Below, in pieces: positions 22,354 to 32,113 of a DNA stretch of 64,000 bases (position 1 is its first letter; the number at the start of each line of letters is the position of its first letter). This DNA is from an uncultured Comamonas sp. (GTDB lineage Bacteria > Pseudomonadota > Gammaproteobacteria > Burkholderiales > Burkholderiaceae_C): assembly GCA_947306475.1 (NCBI GenBank), contig CAMZGS010000011.1, forward strand, positions 1 to 64,000. The letters are read 5' to 3'. The position numbers and the translations under genes are program-made. The notes under the pieces are model-generated. The model worked only from the letters and a program-made list of their open reading frames with translations. It was not told the DNA's origin and did no database searches.

Positions 22354-24399
22354 TCAACGCGGCAGTGCAGTGCGTGACGTCCTGCCGACAGCGGCACTGG
22401 CCGGTTGCGCCAGTGCACCGGCCGACTGCTGCGCGACGCTGTCCTGCCGGCCGAACCCGATGTCGCTGTAACCATCCTCACGGAACACGGACACCGCCCG
22501 CACCAGCTCCTGACTCTGGTTGCTCAGGCTGGCAGCGGCGGCAGCCATCTGCTCCACCAGAGCGGCGTTCTGCTGTGTGGCATGGTCCATATGGGTGATG
22601 GCTTCACCCACCTGGGCCACACCCGAGGCCTGCTCCTGGCTGGCGCTGCTGATGGCCGAAACGATGGTGTTGACCTTCTCGATGGCGGCCTCCACCTCCT
22701 GCATGGTGTTGCCGGCCTGATGCGCCAGGGCATTGCCCTCGTCCATGCGCCGCACGCTGTCGGCGATCAGCTGCTTGATCTCCTTGGCCGCCTCGGCGCT
22801 GCGCTGTGCCAGCGAGCGCACTTCGCCCGCCACCACGGCAAAGCCTCGGCCCTGCTCGCCAGCGCGCGCGGCTTCCACGGCTGCGTTCAAAGCCAGGATA
22901 TTGGTCTGGAAGGCAATGCCGTCGATCACGCCGATGATGTCGCTCATGCGGCGGCTGCTGTCGTGGATGCCCTGCATGGTCTGCACCACCTGGCCCACCA
23001 CCTGCCCGCCCTCACGCACCACGCTTTGCGCCGAAACGGAAAGCTGGTGCGCCTGCTGGGCGTTGTCGGCGTTGTGGCGCACGGTGGCGCTCAGCTCCTC
23101 CATGGAGGCAGCGGTCTGCTCCAGCGCGCTGGCCTGGCTTTCGGTGCGGCCCGACAGGTCCTGGTTGCCCTGGGCAATTTCCGCGCTGGCCAGCGCCACG
23201 CTGTGCGCGCTTTGCCGCACCTGGGCAATGACCGGGCGCAGCCGGGCGCGCATTTGCTGCTGGGCAGCAATCAGTTCACCCACCTCGCTGCGGTCGGTGG
23301 GTACGTCCTGACCGCTCAAATCACCGCGCGCCACCGACTCGGCCAGCTGAATGGCATGGCGCAGCGGCGTGGTGATGGAGCGGATGAACAGCAGTGCCAG
23401 GGCCACCACCACGGCCAGCGACACGCTCAGTGCCACCACCAGGCCGACGAGCTGGTTGCGCTGATGGCGGGCATCGGCCGTGAGGCGCTCGGTCAGCAGC
23501 TCGGCGCCGTGGACACGCCCCGTGTTGACCGATTCGATGGCGGCGGTCAGCTTGTCGAAATAGTCGGTGGCCGGGTACTGCAGCAGATCGACCTCCAGCA
23601 CCTCGCCGCGGGCCAGCTCCACGCTCTCACCGAGTCGCTGCGCCACCGTCCTCACCTCGTCGCCCAGGGCCTGCGCATATTCGGGGTTGAGCGCCATGGC
23701 GCGGCGAATGGCGCGGCCGGCCTGCTGCTGCAGCTCTGCGGTGCGGTTGACCAGGGTCTGAAAACGACCGCGCTCATCCACGCTCACAAAGGCCTTGGCC
23801 AGCAGACCCGCACCCATGCCGCGCATCTGGGCCACCATTTCGCCCAGCATGGGGGCATGCACCAGCGTGGCTTGCAGCAGTGCGGCATTGGCCATGTTGT
23901 TGCTGGCCTGCAGGCCGTAGGCCACCAGCAGGTCCTCGCTGATCAGCATCACATCGAACACCAGATCCGTGTGGCGCGCAAAGCTGTCGCCCATCTGGAT
24001 CTGTCCGCCAGCGACGATCTGCTCCAGCTCCTGCCACTTTCCCTGCAGCGTGCGCAGGCTCTCCTGCTGCTCCTGAGGTGCCTGTGTCTGCACCAGGATG
24101 TCCTGGGCCTGGTTCAGCGCACGGTTGACGGCATCGCGCGCGCCCAGGCGGCGCTGCCCCATTTCCTTGCTGCCCCCGAGCATGCCCGAGGACAGACCCC
24201 GGTGCACCTGCAAGTGCTCCACGATCGTGTGCAGCGCCGTGATGGCAGGCATCCCCTCCGCCTGGCGCTGCGCCTGGCGTACATTGGTGACGGTCGATTG
24301 CAGGTACAGCACCGTGGGGAAAGCCATCATGCTCAGCACAATGGCCCCCAGCAGCAAAAATTTCTGTGCCAGGCGCAGTTGGGTGAACCAGCGAAGCAT
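22354..24399 (-). CDS. methyl-accepting chemotaxis protein
   Basis: A 681-residue chemoreceptor. TM1 spans residues about 12-33 and TM2 about 318-339, bounding a periplasmic domain of about 280 residues. That domain contains [14 protein letters not shown], similar to the ligand helix of NIT (nitrate/nitrite-sensing) domains, so a NIT-like sensor is possible. A HAMP domain (about 340-395) and the long signalling coiled coil follow, with the tip [20 protein letters not shown] and [19 protein letters not shown]. The C-terminus is Ala/Gln rich without a clear CheR-docking pentapeptide. It is a single gene, terminated at 22302-22336. Confidence 0.95.
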   Translation of the reverse strand: MLRWFTQLRLAQKFLLLGAIVLSMMAFPTVLYLQSTVTNVRQAQRQAEGMPAITALHTIVEHLQVHRGLSSGMLGGSKEMGQRRLGARDAVNRALNQAQDILVQTQAPQEQQESLRTLQGKWQELEQIVAGGQIQMGDSFARHTDLVFDVMLISEDLLVAYGLQASNNMANAALLQATLVHAPMLGEMVAQMRGMGAGLLAKAFVSVDERGRFQTLVNRTAELQQQAGRAIRRAMALNPEYAQALGDEVRTVAQRLGESVELARGEVLEVDLLQYPATDYFDKLTAAIESVNTGRVHGAELLTERLTADARHQRNQLVGLVVALSVSLAVVVALALLFIRSITTPLRHAIQLAESVARGDLSGQDVPTDRSEVGELIAAQQQMRARLRPVIAQVRQSAHSVALASAEIAQGNQDLSGRTESQASALEQTAASMEELSATVRHNADNAQQAHQLSVSAQSVVREGGQVVGQVVQTMQGIHDSSRRMSDIIGVIDGIAFQTNILALNAAVEAARAGEQGRGFAVVAGEVRSLAQRSAEAAKEIKQLIADSVRRMDEGNALAHQAGNTMQEVEAAIEKVNTIVSAISSASQEQASGVAQVGEAITHMDHATQQNAALVEQMAAAAASLSNQSQELVRAVSVFREDGYSDIGFGRQDSVAQQSAGALAQPASAAVGRTSRTALPR

Positions 24400-24673
24400 A
24401 GGAAGTCCTCGGAGCGAAAAGACAAAAAAGAACAGGGGCGCCAGACTGGCCCCCGACGGCGACGCGCCGGGAGTATATGCACCCCCGGATCAACACTTTT
24501 TCACAAATTCCCCGCGCGGTGGGACAAAACCGCCACGAATGGCGGCCTGATTCACCCAGACTCCTAAAAAAGAAGTGGCTGACGCCTGCCAGCAGCCAGA
24601 TTCAAATGGATTCACCCATGAATTTCGCTACCAGCAAGCGCCAGCCACTCCTTTTAAAGCAGCAACTCGCCGA

Positions 24674-26092
24674 TCAGCCGCGCAGTGCCGCCAGCACGTC
24701 GTCCAGCATCTTCTTGGCGTCGCCAAACAGCATGCGGTTGTTGTCCTTATAGAACAGCGGGTTGTCCACACCGGCGTAGCCCGAAGCCATGCTGCGCTTC
24801 ATGACGATGCTGGTCCTGGCCTTCCACACTTCCAGCACCGGCATGCCGGCAATGGGGCTGGATGGGTCTTCGGCAGCGCTGGGATTGACGATGTCGTTGG
24901 CGCCAATGACGATGGCCACGTCGGTGTCGGGAAAGTCGTCGTTGATCTCATCCATCTCCATCACGATGTCGTAGGGCACCTTGGCTTCGGCCAGCAGCAC
25001 GTTCATGTGGCCGGGCATGCGACCCGCGACGGGGTGGATGGCAAAGCGCACCTGCACGCCCTTGTCGCGCAGCGTCTGGGTGATTTCGTACACCGTGTGC
25101 TGCGCCTGGGCCACCGCCATGCCGTAGCCGGGCACGATGATGACGCTTTGCGCCTCACGCAGCAGCTCGGCGGTCTCGGCAGCGGTTACGGGCACCACTT
25201 CGCCCTGCGGCTGGGCAGCGGCAGCGCCCGCTGCGGGCCTGGCGCTGGGCGCACCCGAGCCAAAGCCGCCCGCAATCACGCTGAGGAAGTTGCGGTTCAT
25301 GGCGTTGCACATGATGTAGCTCAGGATGGCGCCGGAAGAACCCACCAGCGCACCGGTGACGATCAGCAGGTCGTTGCTGAGCATGAAGCCCGTGGCTGCT
25401 GCCGCCCAGCCCGAGTAGCTGTTGAGCATGGACACCACCACCGGCATATCGGCACCGCCAATGGCCATCACCATGTGGATGCCAAACAGCAGGGCAATCG
25501 CCGTCATCACGACCAGCGGCAGCATGCCGGCCTGCACGTCGGGGGCAGCCAGAAACTCCTTGCCGAACCAGATCACCACCAGCAGCGCGACCAGATTGAG
25601 CCAGTGGCGTGCCGGCAGCAGCAGCGGCTTGCCACCGATCCTGCCGTTGAGCTTGCCAAAGGCAATCAGCGAACCGCTGAAGGTGACGGCGCCGATCAGG
25701 ATGCCGACGTAGATCTCCACCTCATGGATGACCTTTTCGGCCCCCTGGTACTGGATCGAGGTATCCACATAGCTGGCAAAGCCCACCAGACAGGCGGCCA
25801 GACCCACCAGGCTGTGCATCAGCGCCACCAGCTCGGGCATCTGCGTCATCTTTACGGTCCTGGCCGCGTAGATGCCGATGGCCCCGCCAATGACCAGCGC
25901 GCCCACGATCCAGGCAATGCCATCGGCGGTGACGCTGGGGCCGAACACGGTGGCCAGAATCGCCAGCGTCATGCCCAGCATGCCAAACAGGTTGCCCCGG
26001 CGCGAAGTCTCCGGGTTGGACAGGCCGCCCAGGCTCAGGATGAACAAAATGGCCGCGCCCAGATAGGCCACGGTTGCGAGGGATTGGGACAT
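24674..26092 (-). CDS. pntB: NAD(P) transhydrogenase beta subunit
   Basis: A 472-residue proton-translocating transhydrogenase subunit. The first half holds eight or nine membrane helices ([20 protein letters not shown] onward), then an Ala/Pro linker ([15 protein letters not shown]), then the NADP-binding dIII domain with [30 protein letters not shown] and the conserved IGANDIVNP. The ATG at 26092 is chosen; an open frame runs upstream into pntA. With pntA it balances NADH and NADPH using the proton gradient. Confidence 0.97.
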   Translation of the reverse strand: MSQSLATVAYLGAAILFILSLGGLSNPETSRRGNLFGMLGMTLAILATVFGPSVTADGIAWIVGALVIGGAIGIYAARTVKMTQMPELVALMHSLVGLAACLVGFASYVDTSIQYQGAEKVIHEVEIYVGILIGAVTFSGSLIAFGKLNGRIGGKPLLLPARHWLNLVALLVVIWFGKEFLAAPDVQAGMLPLVVMTAIALLFGIHMVMAIGGADMPVVVSMLNSYSGWAAAATGFMLSNDLLIVTGALVGSSGAILSYIMCNAMNRNFLSVIAGGFGSGAPSARPAAGAAAAQPQGEVVPVTAAETAELLREAQSVIIVPGYGMAVAQAQHTVYEITQTLRDKGVQVRFAIHPVAGRMPGHMNVLLAEAKVPYDIVMEMDEINDDFPDTDVAIVIGANDIVNPSAAEDPSSPIAGMPVLEVWKARTSIVMKRSMASGYAGVDNPLFYKDNNRMLFGDAKKMLDDVLAALRG

Positions 26093-26127
26093 GTTCGTCT
26101 TTCCTTCCGAGTTCTCGTTGTTCTTGT

Positions 26128-27708
26128 TTATTTGCGGAACATGGCCAGCATGCGGCGCGTCACGGCAAAGCCGCCAAACATGTTGATCGCCGTGAGCACC
26201 AGCGCGGCAAAGGCCAGCCAGGTGATCAAGCTGTCGGGGCGCCCATCGGTGCCCGCAGCAGGCGAGGCAATTTGCACCAGCGCACCAATGGCGATGATGG
26301 AAGAGATGGCGTTGGTCACGCTCATCAGCGGCGTGTGCAGCGCAGGCGTGACGTTCCACACCACCATGTAGCCAATAAAGCAGGCCAGCACAAACACCGT
26401 GAAGTGCCCCAAGAAGGCTGCGGGCGCATAAGCGCCAATAAACCAGAAGGCCACGGCAGCGATGGCAAAAATCACCGCCAAGGTCTTGCCCGGCAGCGGG
26501 CCGCTGCTGCCATGGCCGTGGGCGACTTTCTTGTGCTCCACGGGCGCTGCTGCCGCCTTGGGCGCTGGCGCCGGGGCTTGCTTGAGCGGGGGCGCTGGCC
26601 AAGTGACGGCGCCGTCCTTGATCACCGTCAGGCCACGGATGGCATCGTCCTCCATGTTCACCACCGGCACGCCGTCCTTGGCCTTGCACAGCTCTTCCAT
26701 CAGGCGCAGCAGGTTGGTGGCGTACAGCGTGGACGATTGCTTGGCCAGGCGCGAGGCCAGGTCGGTGTAGCCAATGATGGTCACGCCATGGCGCACCACG
26801 GCCTCGTTGGGCACGGTCAGTTCGCAGTTGCCGCCTTGCTCTGCGGCCATATCGACGATGACGCTGCCCGGCTTCATGCTTTGCACCATCTCGGCGGTGA
26901 TCAGCCTGGGCGCGGGTTTGCCGGGAATGAGGGCGGTGGTGATGATGATGTCGGCGTTTTGCGCCTCGGTGGCGTACATCTGGCGCTGCGCGGCCTGGAA
27001 GCCCTCGCTCATCACCCTGGCGTAGCCGCCGCCGCCCGAGCCATCCTCGTCGTAATCGACTTTGACGAAGGTGCCACCCAGGGACTTGACCTGGTCGGCC
27101 ACCTCGGCGCGCGTGTCGTTGGCGCGCACGATGGCGCCCAGATTGGCCGCTGTGCCAATCGCCGCCAGACCAGCCACACCGGCACCGGCCACAAACACCT
27201 TGGCCGGGGGCACCTTGCCCGCAGCGGTGATCTGGCCATTGAAGTAGCGGCCAAAGGCGTTGGCCGCCTCAATCACGGCGCGGTAGCCCGAGACACCGGC
27301 GGTGGAGGTCAGGGCATCCATCTTCTGCGCACGCGAGAGCGTGCGCGGCAGGCAGTCCATGGCCAGCACCGTGGCCTGCTTGGCCGCCAGTTGCTGCATC
27401 AGCTCGGGGTTCTGCGCGGGCCAGATGAAGCCGATCAGGATCGTGCCCGGGCGCATCAGCGCCACTTCTTCGGCGCTGGGGGGGCGCACCTTGAGCACGA
27501 TGTCCGCAGCCGCCCACAGCGCGGCGGCATCGGGCAGTACCTCGGCGCCCACCGCACGATAGCTGTCATCGTCGAAGTTGGCGGCCGCACCGGCCCCGGA
27601 CTCCACAGCAACGGTAAAGCCCAACCCGTGCAGCTTCTCCACCACATCGGGCACGGTGGCGACGCGCTTTTCCAGCGGAAGGGTCTCGCGAGGAATCCCG
27701 ATTTTCAT
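26128..27708 (-). CDS. pntA: NAD(P) transhydrogenase alpha subunit (fused alpha1-alpha2)
   Basis: A 526-residue protein carrying both the NAD-binding dI domain ([20 protein letters not shown]; Rossmann [18 protein letters not shown] at about residue 175; [16 protein letters not shown]) and the C-terminal membrane part (residues about 400-520, four helices), joined by a Pro/Ala/Lys/His linker. In many alphaproteobacteria these are two genes; here they are fused as in E. coli. It is 35 nt upstream of pntB in the same operon. The 27709-27898 gap upstream should hold its promoter, but no box is convincing. Confidence 0.97.
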   Translation of the reverse strand: MKIGIPRETLPLEKRVATVPDVVEKLHGLGFTVAVESGAGAAANFDDDSYRAVGAEVLPDAAALWAAADIVLKVRPPSAEEVALMRPGTILIGFIWPAQNPELMQQLAAKQATVLAMDCLPRTLSRAQKMDALTSTAGVSGYRAVIEAANAFGRYFNGQITAAGKVPPAKVFVAGAGVAGLAAIGTAANLGAIVRANDTRAEVADQVKSLGGTFVKVDYDEDGSGGGGYARVMSEGFQAAQRQMYATEAQNADIIITTALIPGKPAPRLITAEMVQSMKPGSVIVDMAAEQGGNCELTVPNEAVVRHGVTIIGYTDLASRLAKQSSTLYATNLLRLMEELCKAKDGVPVVNMEDDAIRGLTVIKDGAVTWPAPPLKQAPAPAPKAAAAPVEHKKVAHGHGSSGPLPGKTLAVIFAIAAVAFWFIGAYAPAAFLGHFTVFVLACFIGYMVVWNVTPALHTPLMSVTNAISSIIAIGALVQIASPAAGTDGRPDSLITWLAFAALVLTAINMFGGFAVTRRMLAMFRK

Positions 27709-27898
27709 GTTTGTTTGTCCTTATGTATGTTTTGCATAGCAAATTGCTTTTTGGTAATCGGTAAAAGCTTACATGAAAATTTCACGAATGCCGGAGCGCC
27801 CCTTCCCGGAATGGCACGAAAGTGACAAATACGCGCTTTCTTGTGCAAATTGACGTCAGTAATGCCACAGAACGCCAAACTTTGTGCTCAAAAAGCGA

Positions 27899-27932
27899 CA
27901 AAAAAAGCCCAGTGCCTTGCGGACACTGGGCT
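27899..27932 (-). terminator. terminator downstream of the aldolase gene
   Basis: On the minus strand AGCCCAGTG pairs with CACTGGGCT around a 9-nt loop, followed by T7. It lies 34 nt after the aldolase stop codon. Confidence 0.85.
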
Positions 27933-27965
27933 GGACGGTCGTCGCCTGAGCGGCGATGCAACGGC

Positions 27966-29030
27966 TTAATTCACCGTCTGCTTGAGCTCACCGGCAGCGT
28001 ACTTCCTGGCCATCTGCTCCAGGGTGTAGCCCTTGATCTTGGTGCCCTGGCCTTCGCAGCCGAATTCCAGATAGCGCTGCTTGCACACGGCCTTGGCTGC
28101 CTCACGGGCCGGCTTCATCCATTCGCGCATGTCGAACTTGTCGGGGTTCTCGAACTGGAACTTGCGCACCGCGCCGGTCATGGCCAGGCGGATGTCGGTG
28201 TCGATGTTCACCTTGCGCACGCCGTGCTTGATGGCTTCCTGGATTTCAGAGACCGGCACGCCGTAGGTTTCCTTCATCTTGCCGCCGTACTGGTTGATGA
28301 TGGCCAGCAGCTCCTGCGGCACGGAGGACGAGCCGTGCATCACCAGGTGGGTGTTGGGGATGCGGGCGTGGATTTCCTTGACGCGCTGGATCGACAGGAT
28401 GTCGCCCGTGGGGGGACGGCTGAACTTGTAGGCGCCATGGCTGGTACCGATGGCAATCGCCAGCGCATCCAGCTGGGTTTCACGCACGAACACGGCGGCC
28501 TCTTCGGGATCGGTCAGCATCTGCGAGTGGCTGAGCTTGCCCTCGGCGCCGATGCCGTCTTCCTCACCGGCATCGCCCGTCTCCAGGTTGCCCAGGCAGC
28601 CCAGTTCGCCTTCCACGGTGGCACCCACGGCATGGGCCATGGCCACCACTTCCTTGGTGACGCGCACGTTGTAGTCAAAGTCCGAAGGAGTCTTGCCGTC
28701 GGACTGCAGCGAGCCGTCCATCATCACCGAGCCAAAGCCCAGTGCCAGCGCGCCACGGCACACCTCGGGGCTGGTGCCATGGTCCTGGTGCATGACCAGG
28801 GGAATGTGAGGATAGGCTTCGGCAGCAGCCAGGATCAGGTGCTTGATGAAGGACTCGCCTGCATACTTGCGCGCACCTGCACTGGCTTGCAGGATGACGG
28901 GGGCGCCCACCTCATCGGCAGCGGCCATCACGGCTTGCACCTGCTCCAGATTGTTGACGTTGAAAGCGGGAATGCCGTAGCCGTTTTCGGCAGCGTGGTC
29001 GAGCATTTCGCGCATGGAAATCAAAGGCAT
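27966..29030 (-). CDS. fba: class II fructose-1,6-bisphosphate aldolase (Calvin-cycle/type B subtype)
   Basis: A 354-residue zinc aldolase cleaving FBP to DHAP and glyceraldehyde-3-phosphate, and running in reverse in gluconeogenesis. Zinc and catalytic motifs are present: [12 protein letters not shown] (catalytic Asp and His ligand, about residues 80-90), [19 protein letters not shown] and the phosphate-site HGSSSVP. The length and the extended C-terminus ([20 protein letters not shown]) fit the CbbA subtype common in Burkholderiales. It is 117 nt downstream of pyk, same strand. Confidence 0.96.
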   Translation of the reverse strand: MPLISMREMLDHAAENGYGIPAFNVNNLEQVQAVMAAADEVGAPVILQASAGARKYAGESFIKHLILAAAEAYPHIPLVMHQDHGTSPEVCRGALALGFGSVMMDGSLQSDGKTPSDFDYNVRVTKEVVAMAHAVGATVEGELGCLGNLETGDAGEEDGIGAEGKLSHSQMLTDPEEAAVFVRETQLDALAIAIGTSHGAYKFSRPPTGDILSIQRVKEIHARIPNTHLVMHGSSSVPQELLAIINQYGGKMKETYGVPVSEIQEAIKHGVRKVNIDTDIRLAMTGAVRKFQFENPDKFDMREWMKPAREAAKAVCKQRYLEFGCEGQGTKIKGYTLEQMARKYAAGELKQTVN

Positions 29031-29146
29031 GGTCGTGTCCGATCAAAGAATAAGAATGGGGAAAAAGCGGTAACCGGTTCGTAACCGGGGATTTTAGCCG
29101 GCCAGCCCAAACCCGAAACGGGCACTGGGTCGGCACCGGCGCCAAC

Positions 29147-30601
29147 TCAACCCGCCACGCGGCAGATCTGCAGCATGTTGGTGCCGCCGGGCTGGCCCAT
29201 CGGCTCGCCGCAGGTGATGGCATAGACATCGCCCGGCTGCACGATGCCGCGCTCGCGCAAGTGGTTTTCCGCCTGTGCCAGGGCCTGATCGCGTTCGGCG
29301 CTGGTGTCCATGAGCAGTGGGCTGACGTTGCGGTACAGCGCCATCTTGCGCTGGGTCGAGACCTTGGGCGTGAGCGCATAAATCGGGATGTGGATACGGT
29401 GGCGGCTCATCCACAGGGCGGTGGAGCCGCTGTCCGTCATTGCCACAATCGCCTTGGCGCCCAGGTGGTGCGCCGTAAACAGCGCCCCCAGGGCAATCGA
29501 CTGGTCGATGCGCGTCAGGGAACGCGGCTGGCCCCAGCCGGCTTCGTTGCCAACGTCCTCTGCTGCCTCGGCAGCGGCGCAGATGTAGGCCATCTCGCGC
29601 ACCGTCTCCAGCGGGTACTTGCCCACCGCCGTTTCGGCGCTGAGCATCACGGCGTCCGTGCCATCAAGCACGGCGTTGGCCACGTCGCTGACTTCCGCGC
29701 GCGTGGGCAGCGGGCTGGTGATCATGCTCTCCATCATCTGCGTGGCGGTGATGACCACCTTGTCCATCTGGCGCGCCATGCGGATCATCTTCTTCTGCAG
29801 CGCGGGCACGGCGGCGTTACCCACCTCCACCGCCAGATCGCCCCGCGCCACCATGATGCCGTCGGAGACGCGCAGGATGTCTTCCAGGTGCGGCACGGCC
29901 TCGGCGCGCTCCATCTTGGCAATCAACCCTGGGCGGTGGCCCGTGCCGGCGGCAGCCACCGTGCACAACTGGCGGGCCATTTCCATATCGGTGGCATTTT
30001 TCGGAAAGCTCACGGCCACGTAGTCAGCGCCCAGCTGCATGGCGGTCTTGATGTCCTCCATGTCCTTGGCGGTCAGCGCCGGGGCCGTCAGACCGCCACC
30101 CTGCTTGTTGATGCCCTTGTTGTTGGACAGCTCACCGCCCACCAGCACCTGGGTGTGCACAGCATCACCCAGCACGCGCTGCACCCGCAGCACGATCAGG
30201 CCGTCGTTGAGCAGCAACACGTCGCCCGCGCGCACATCGCGCGGCAGCTCCTTGTAGTCCAGGCCCACGCCTTCCGCATCGCCCGGCTCGGTGCGCGCGG
30301 CATCGAGCACAAAGCTGGCGCCCACCTCCAGATTGACCTTGCCCTGGGCAAACTTGCCCACGCGGATCTTGGGCCCTTGCAGATCGACCATGATGGCCAC
30401 CTCGCGCCCGGCCTGGCGCGAGGCCTCGCGCACCGCCTGCGCGCGCGCAATGTGCTCCTGGGCCGAGCCGTGGCTGAAATTCAGGCGCACCACGTTGACG
30501 CCCGTGGCAATCATCTGCGCCAAGGTGGCAACGTCGCTGGACGCCGGGCCCAGCGTGGCCACGATCTTGGTGGCGCGGCGAATGTAGGTAGCGGGAGGCA
30601 T
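29147..30601 (-). CDS. pyk: pyruvate kinase
   Basis: A 484-residue glycolytic kinase converting PEP and ADP to pyruvate and ATP. It shows RATKIVATLGPASS, NFSHG, the signature LIAKMERAEAVPHL, GDLAVEVG for Mg-PEP binding, MIRMARQMDKVVITATQMMESM and the late allosteric-domain segment VYAITCGEPMGQPGGTN. The start could be the ATG at 30601 (MPPATYIRR) or the GTG at 30634 (MNPTEQE); AGGAG before the first is 12 nt away and GAGG before the second is 7 nt away, so this is open. It follows pepP closely. Confidence 0.95.
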   Translation of the reverse strand: MPPATYIRRATKIVATLGPASSDVATLAQMIATGVNVVRLNFSHGSAQEHIARAQAVREASRQAGREVAIMVDLQGPKIRVGKFAQGKVNLEVGASFVLDAARTEPGDAEGVGLDYKELPRDVRAGDVLLLNDGLIVLRVQRVLGDAVHTQVLVGGELSNNKGINKQGGGLTAPALTAKDMEDIKTAMQLGADYVAVSFPKNATDMEMARQLCTVAAAGTGHRPGLIAKMERAEAVPHLEDILRVSDGIMVARGDLAVEVGNAAVPALQKKMIRMARQMDKVVITATQMMESMITSPLPTRAEVSDVANAVLDGTDAVMLSAETAVGKYPLETVREMAYICAAAEAAEDVGNEAGWGQPRSLTRIDQSIALGALFTAHHLGAKAIVAMTDSGSTALWMSRHRIHIPIYALTPKVSTQRKMALYRNVSPLLMDTSAERDQALAQAENHLRERGIVQPGDVYAITCGEPMGQPGGTNMLQICRVAG

Positions 30602-30643
30602 GGGCAAAGCAATCTCCTGTTCTGTCGGGTTCACGCAAGTGCC

Positions 30644-32017
30644 TCAATCACGCATCAGCGCTTCAATCTCGCCCACTTCCACCGGCACATCGCGTGTGGT
30701 GAGCTGGCAGCCGCTTTCGGTGACGACGGCGTCGTCCTCAATGCGGATGCCGATGTGGTGGAAGTGCTCGGGCACGCCCTCGGCGGGGCGTATGTACAGG
30801 CCGGGCTCGATGGTCATGCACATGCCCGGTTGCAGGATGCGGCTGGGCGGCTGGGTGCCATCGGCTGCTGGCGCGGCGCCCGGTTCGGTGTAGCTGCCGC
30901 AGTCGTGCACGTCCATGCCCAGCCAGTGGCCGGTGCGGTGCATGTAGAACTGAAAGTAGGCGCGGTTGGCAATCACATCCTGGGCGCTGCCGTGCTGGTC
31001 GGCCTGGAGCAGGCCCAGATCCAGCAGCCCCTGGGCCAGCACGGCCACGCAGGCTTCGTGCGGATCGCTGAAGCGCGCGCCGGCTCGGGTGGCAGCAATC
31101 GCTGCTTTCTGGCTTTCCAACACCAGCTGGTACACATCGCGCTGCGGCCCGGTGAAGACGCCGTTGGCCGGGAAGGTGCGCGTGATGTCGGAGGCATAGC
31201 CATCCAGCTCGCAACCGGCGTCGATCAGCACCAGATCGCCCGCACGGATCGGTGTGCTGCCTGCGCGGTAGTGCAGCACGCAGGCGTTGGCGCCCCCGGC
31301 GACGATGCTGGGATAGGCCTCGCTTTGCGCGCCGTGCTGGCGAAAGGTGTGCATGAGTTCTGCATCCAGGTGGTATTCGCGCAGGTCTTGCCCGGCGCGC
31401 AGCATACGGGCGCTGGTGCGCATGGCGCGCACGTGGGCCTGGGCGCTGATGGTGGCAGCGCGCTGCATGGTGGCCAGCTCGTGCGCGTCTTTGACGAGGC
31501 GCATTTCATCAAGCAGGTGGCACAGATCGCCCTGGCGCGTGGGGCATTGCACGCCGCTGCGCACGCGCTGGCGCACGTTGGCAAGCCAGTTCTCCACGCG
31601 CGCGGCCAGCCCATCGTGCGTGGCAAACGGCCACCAGACGCAGTGCTGGTTGTCCAGCAGCGGGGGCAGCAGGCTGTCCAAATCGGTGCTGGCGTGCGCG
31701 GCTTGCACGCCCAGGGCGGCAGGCGCCGCCTCGGGGCCAAGGCGGTAGCCGTCCCAGATTTCGCGCTCCAGGTCTTTGGGCTGGCAAAACAAGGTGGCCT
31801 GGCCATTGGCTTGCAGCACCAAAGTGGCGTTGGGTTCGGTAAAGCCGGTCAGGTAAAAGAAATAGCTGTCGTGGCGGTAGTCGTAGACGTTGTCGCGGTT
31901 GCGCGCATGCTCTGGCGCGGTGGGGACGATGGCAATGCCGCCAGCGCCCAGCTGCGCGGCCAGGCGGGCGCGGCGCTCGGCATAGACGGTCAGGGGCAGG
32001 GGTGGGGTGTAGTTCAT
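30644..32017 (-). CDS. pepP: Xaa-Pro aminopeptidase (M24B)
   Basis: A 457-residue dimanganese peptidase removing N-terminal residues before proline. The N-terminal AMP_N domain (YRHDSYFFYLTGFTEPNA) precedes the pita-bread domain with metal ligands at DAGCELDGYASDITRTFP (two Asp), HRTGHWLGMDVHD (His) and TIEPGLYI (Glu), plus a final ligand Glu near GIRIEDDAVV. Length is normal. Its ATG has only ATTTTTTGTT before it and no Shine-Dalgarno sequence; a diverged copy of the dispersed repeat provides the leader. It heads the pepP-pyk-fba run. Confidence 0.95.
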   Translation of the reverse strand: MNYTPPLPLTVYAERRARLAAQLGAGGIAIVPTAPEHARNRDNVYDYRHDSYFFYLTGFTEPNATLVLQANGQATLFCQPKDLEREIWDGYRLGPEAAPAALGVQAAHASTDLDSLLPPLLDNQHCVWWPFATHDGLAARVENWLANVRQRVRSGVQCPTRQGDLCHLLDEMRLVKDAHELATMQRAATISAQAHVRAMRTSARMLRAGQDLREYHLDAELMHTFRQHGAQSEAYPSIVAGGANACVLHYRAGSTPIRAGDLVLIDAGCELDGYASDITRTFPANGVFTGPQRDVYQLVLESQKAAIAATRAGARFSDPHEACVAVLAQGLLDLGLLQADQHGSAQDVIANRAYFQFYMHRTGHWLGMDVHDCGSYTEPGAAPAADGTQPPSRILQPGMCMTIEPGLYIRPAEGVPEHFHHIGIRIEDDAVVTESGCQLTTRDVPVEVGEIEALMRD

Positions 32018-32113
32018 AACAAAAAATGAGCGCGTTACGCTGATAACTAAACGGTTTTAGAGTCTTTTATAGCCAAAACTTAATCCAAACAAGCGCAAAG
32101 CGCTATGTATTTT
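32018..32113 (-). repeat. dispersed repeat, diverged copy, before pepP
   Basis: On the minus strand, just before the pepP ATG, lies ATCAGCGTAACGCGCTCATT followed by TTTTGTT, comparable with the 3' half of the element before the M20 gene and radA. A second GCGCTTTG-containing half lies at about 32085-32105, next to the uvrA stop. It fills the 85-bp uvrA-pepP gap. Confidence 0.45.

Noticed and set aside
22405..26371. Two very long plus-strand frames opposite the chemoreceptor and pntB
   Set aside because: Antisense of well-conserved genes; composition and lack of motifs point to codon-bias artefacts.
29261..32029. 922-codon open frame opposite pyk and pepP
   Set aside because: Longest shadow frame in the window; the translated protein has no recognisable fold and spans two complete genes.
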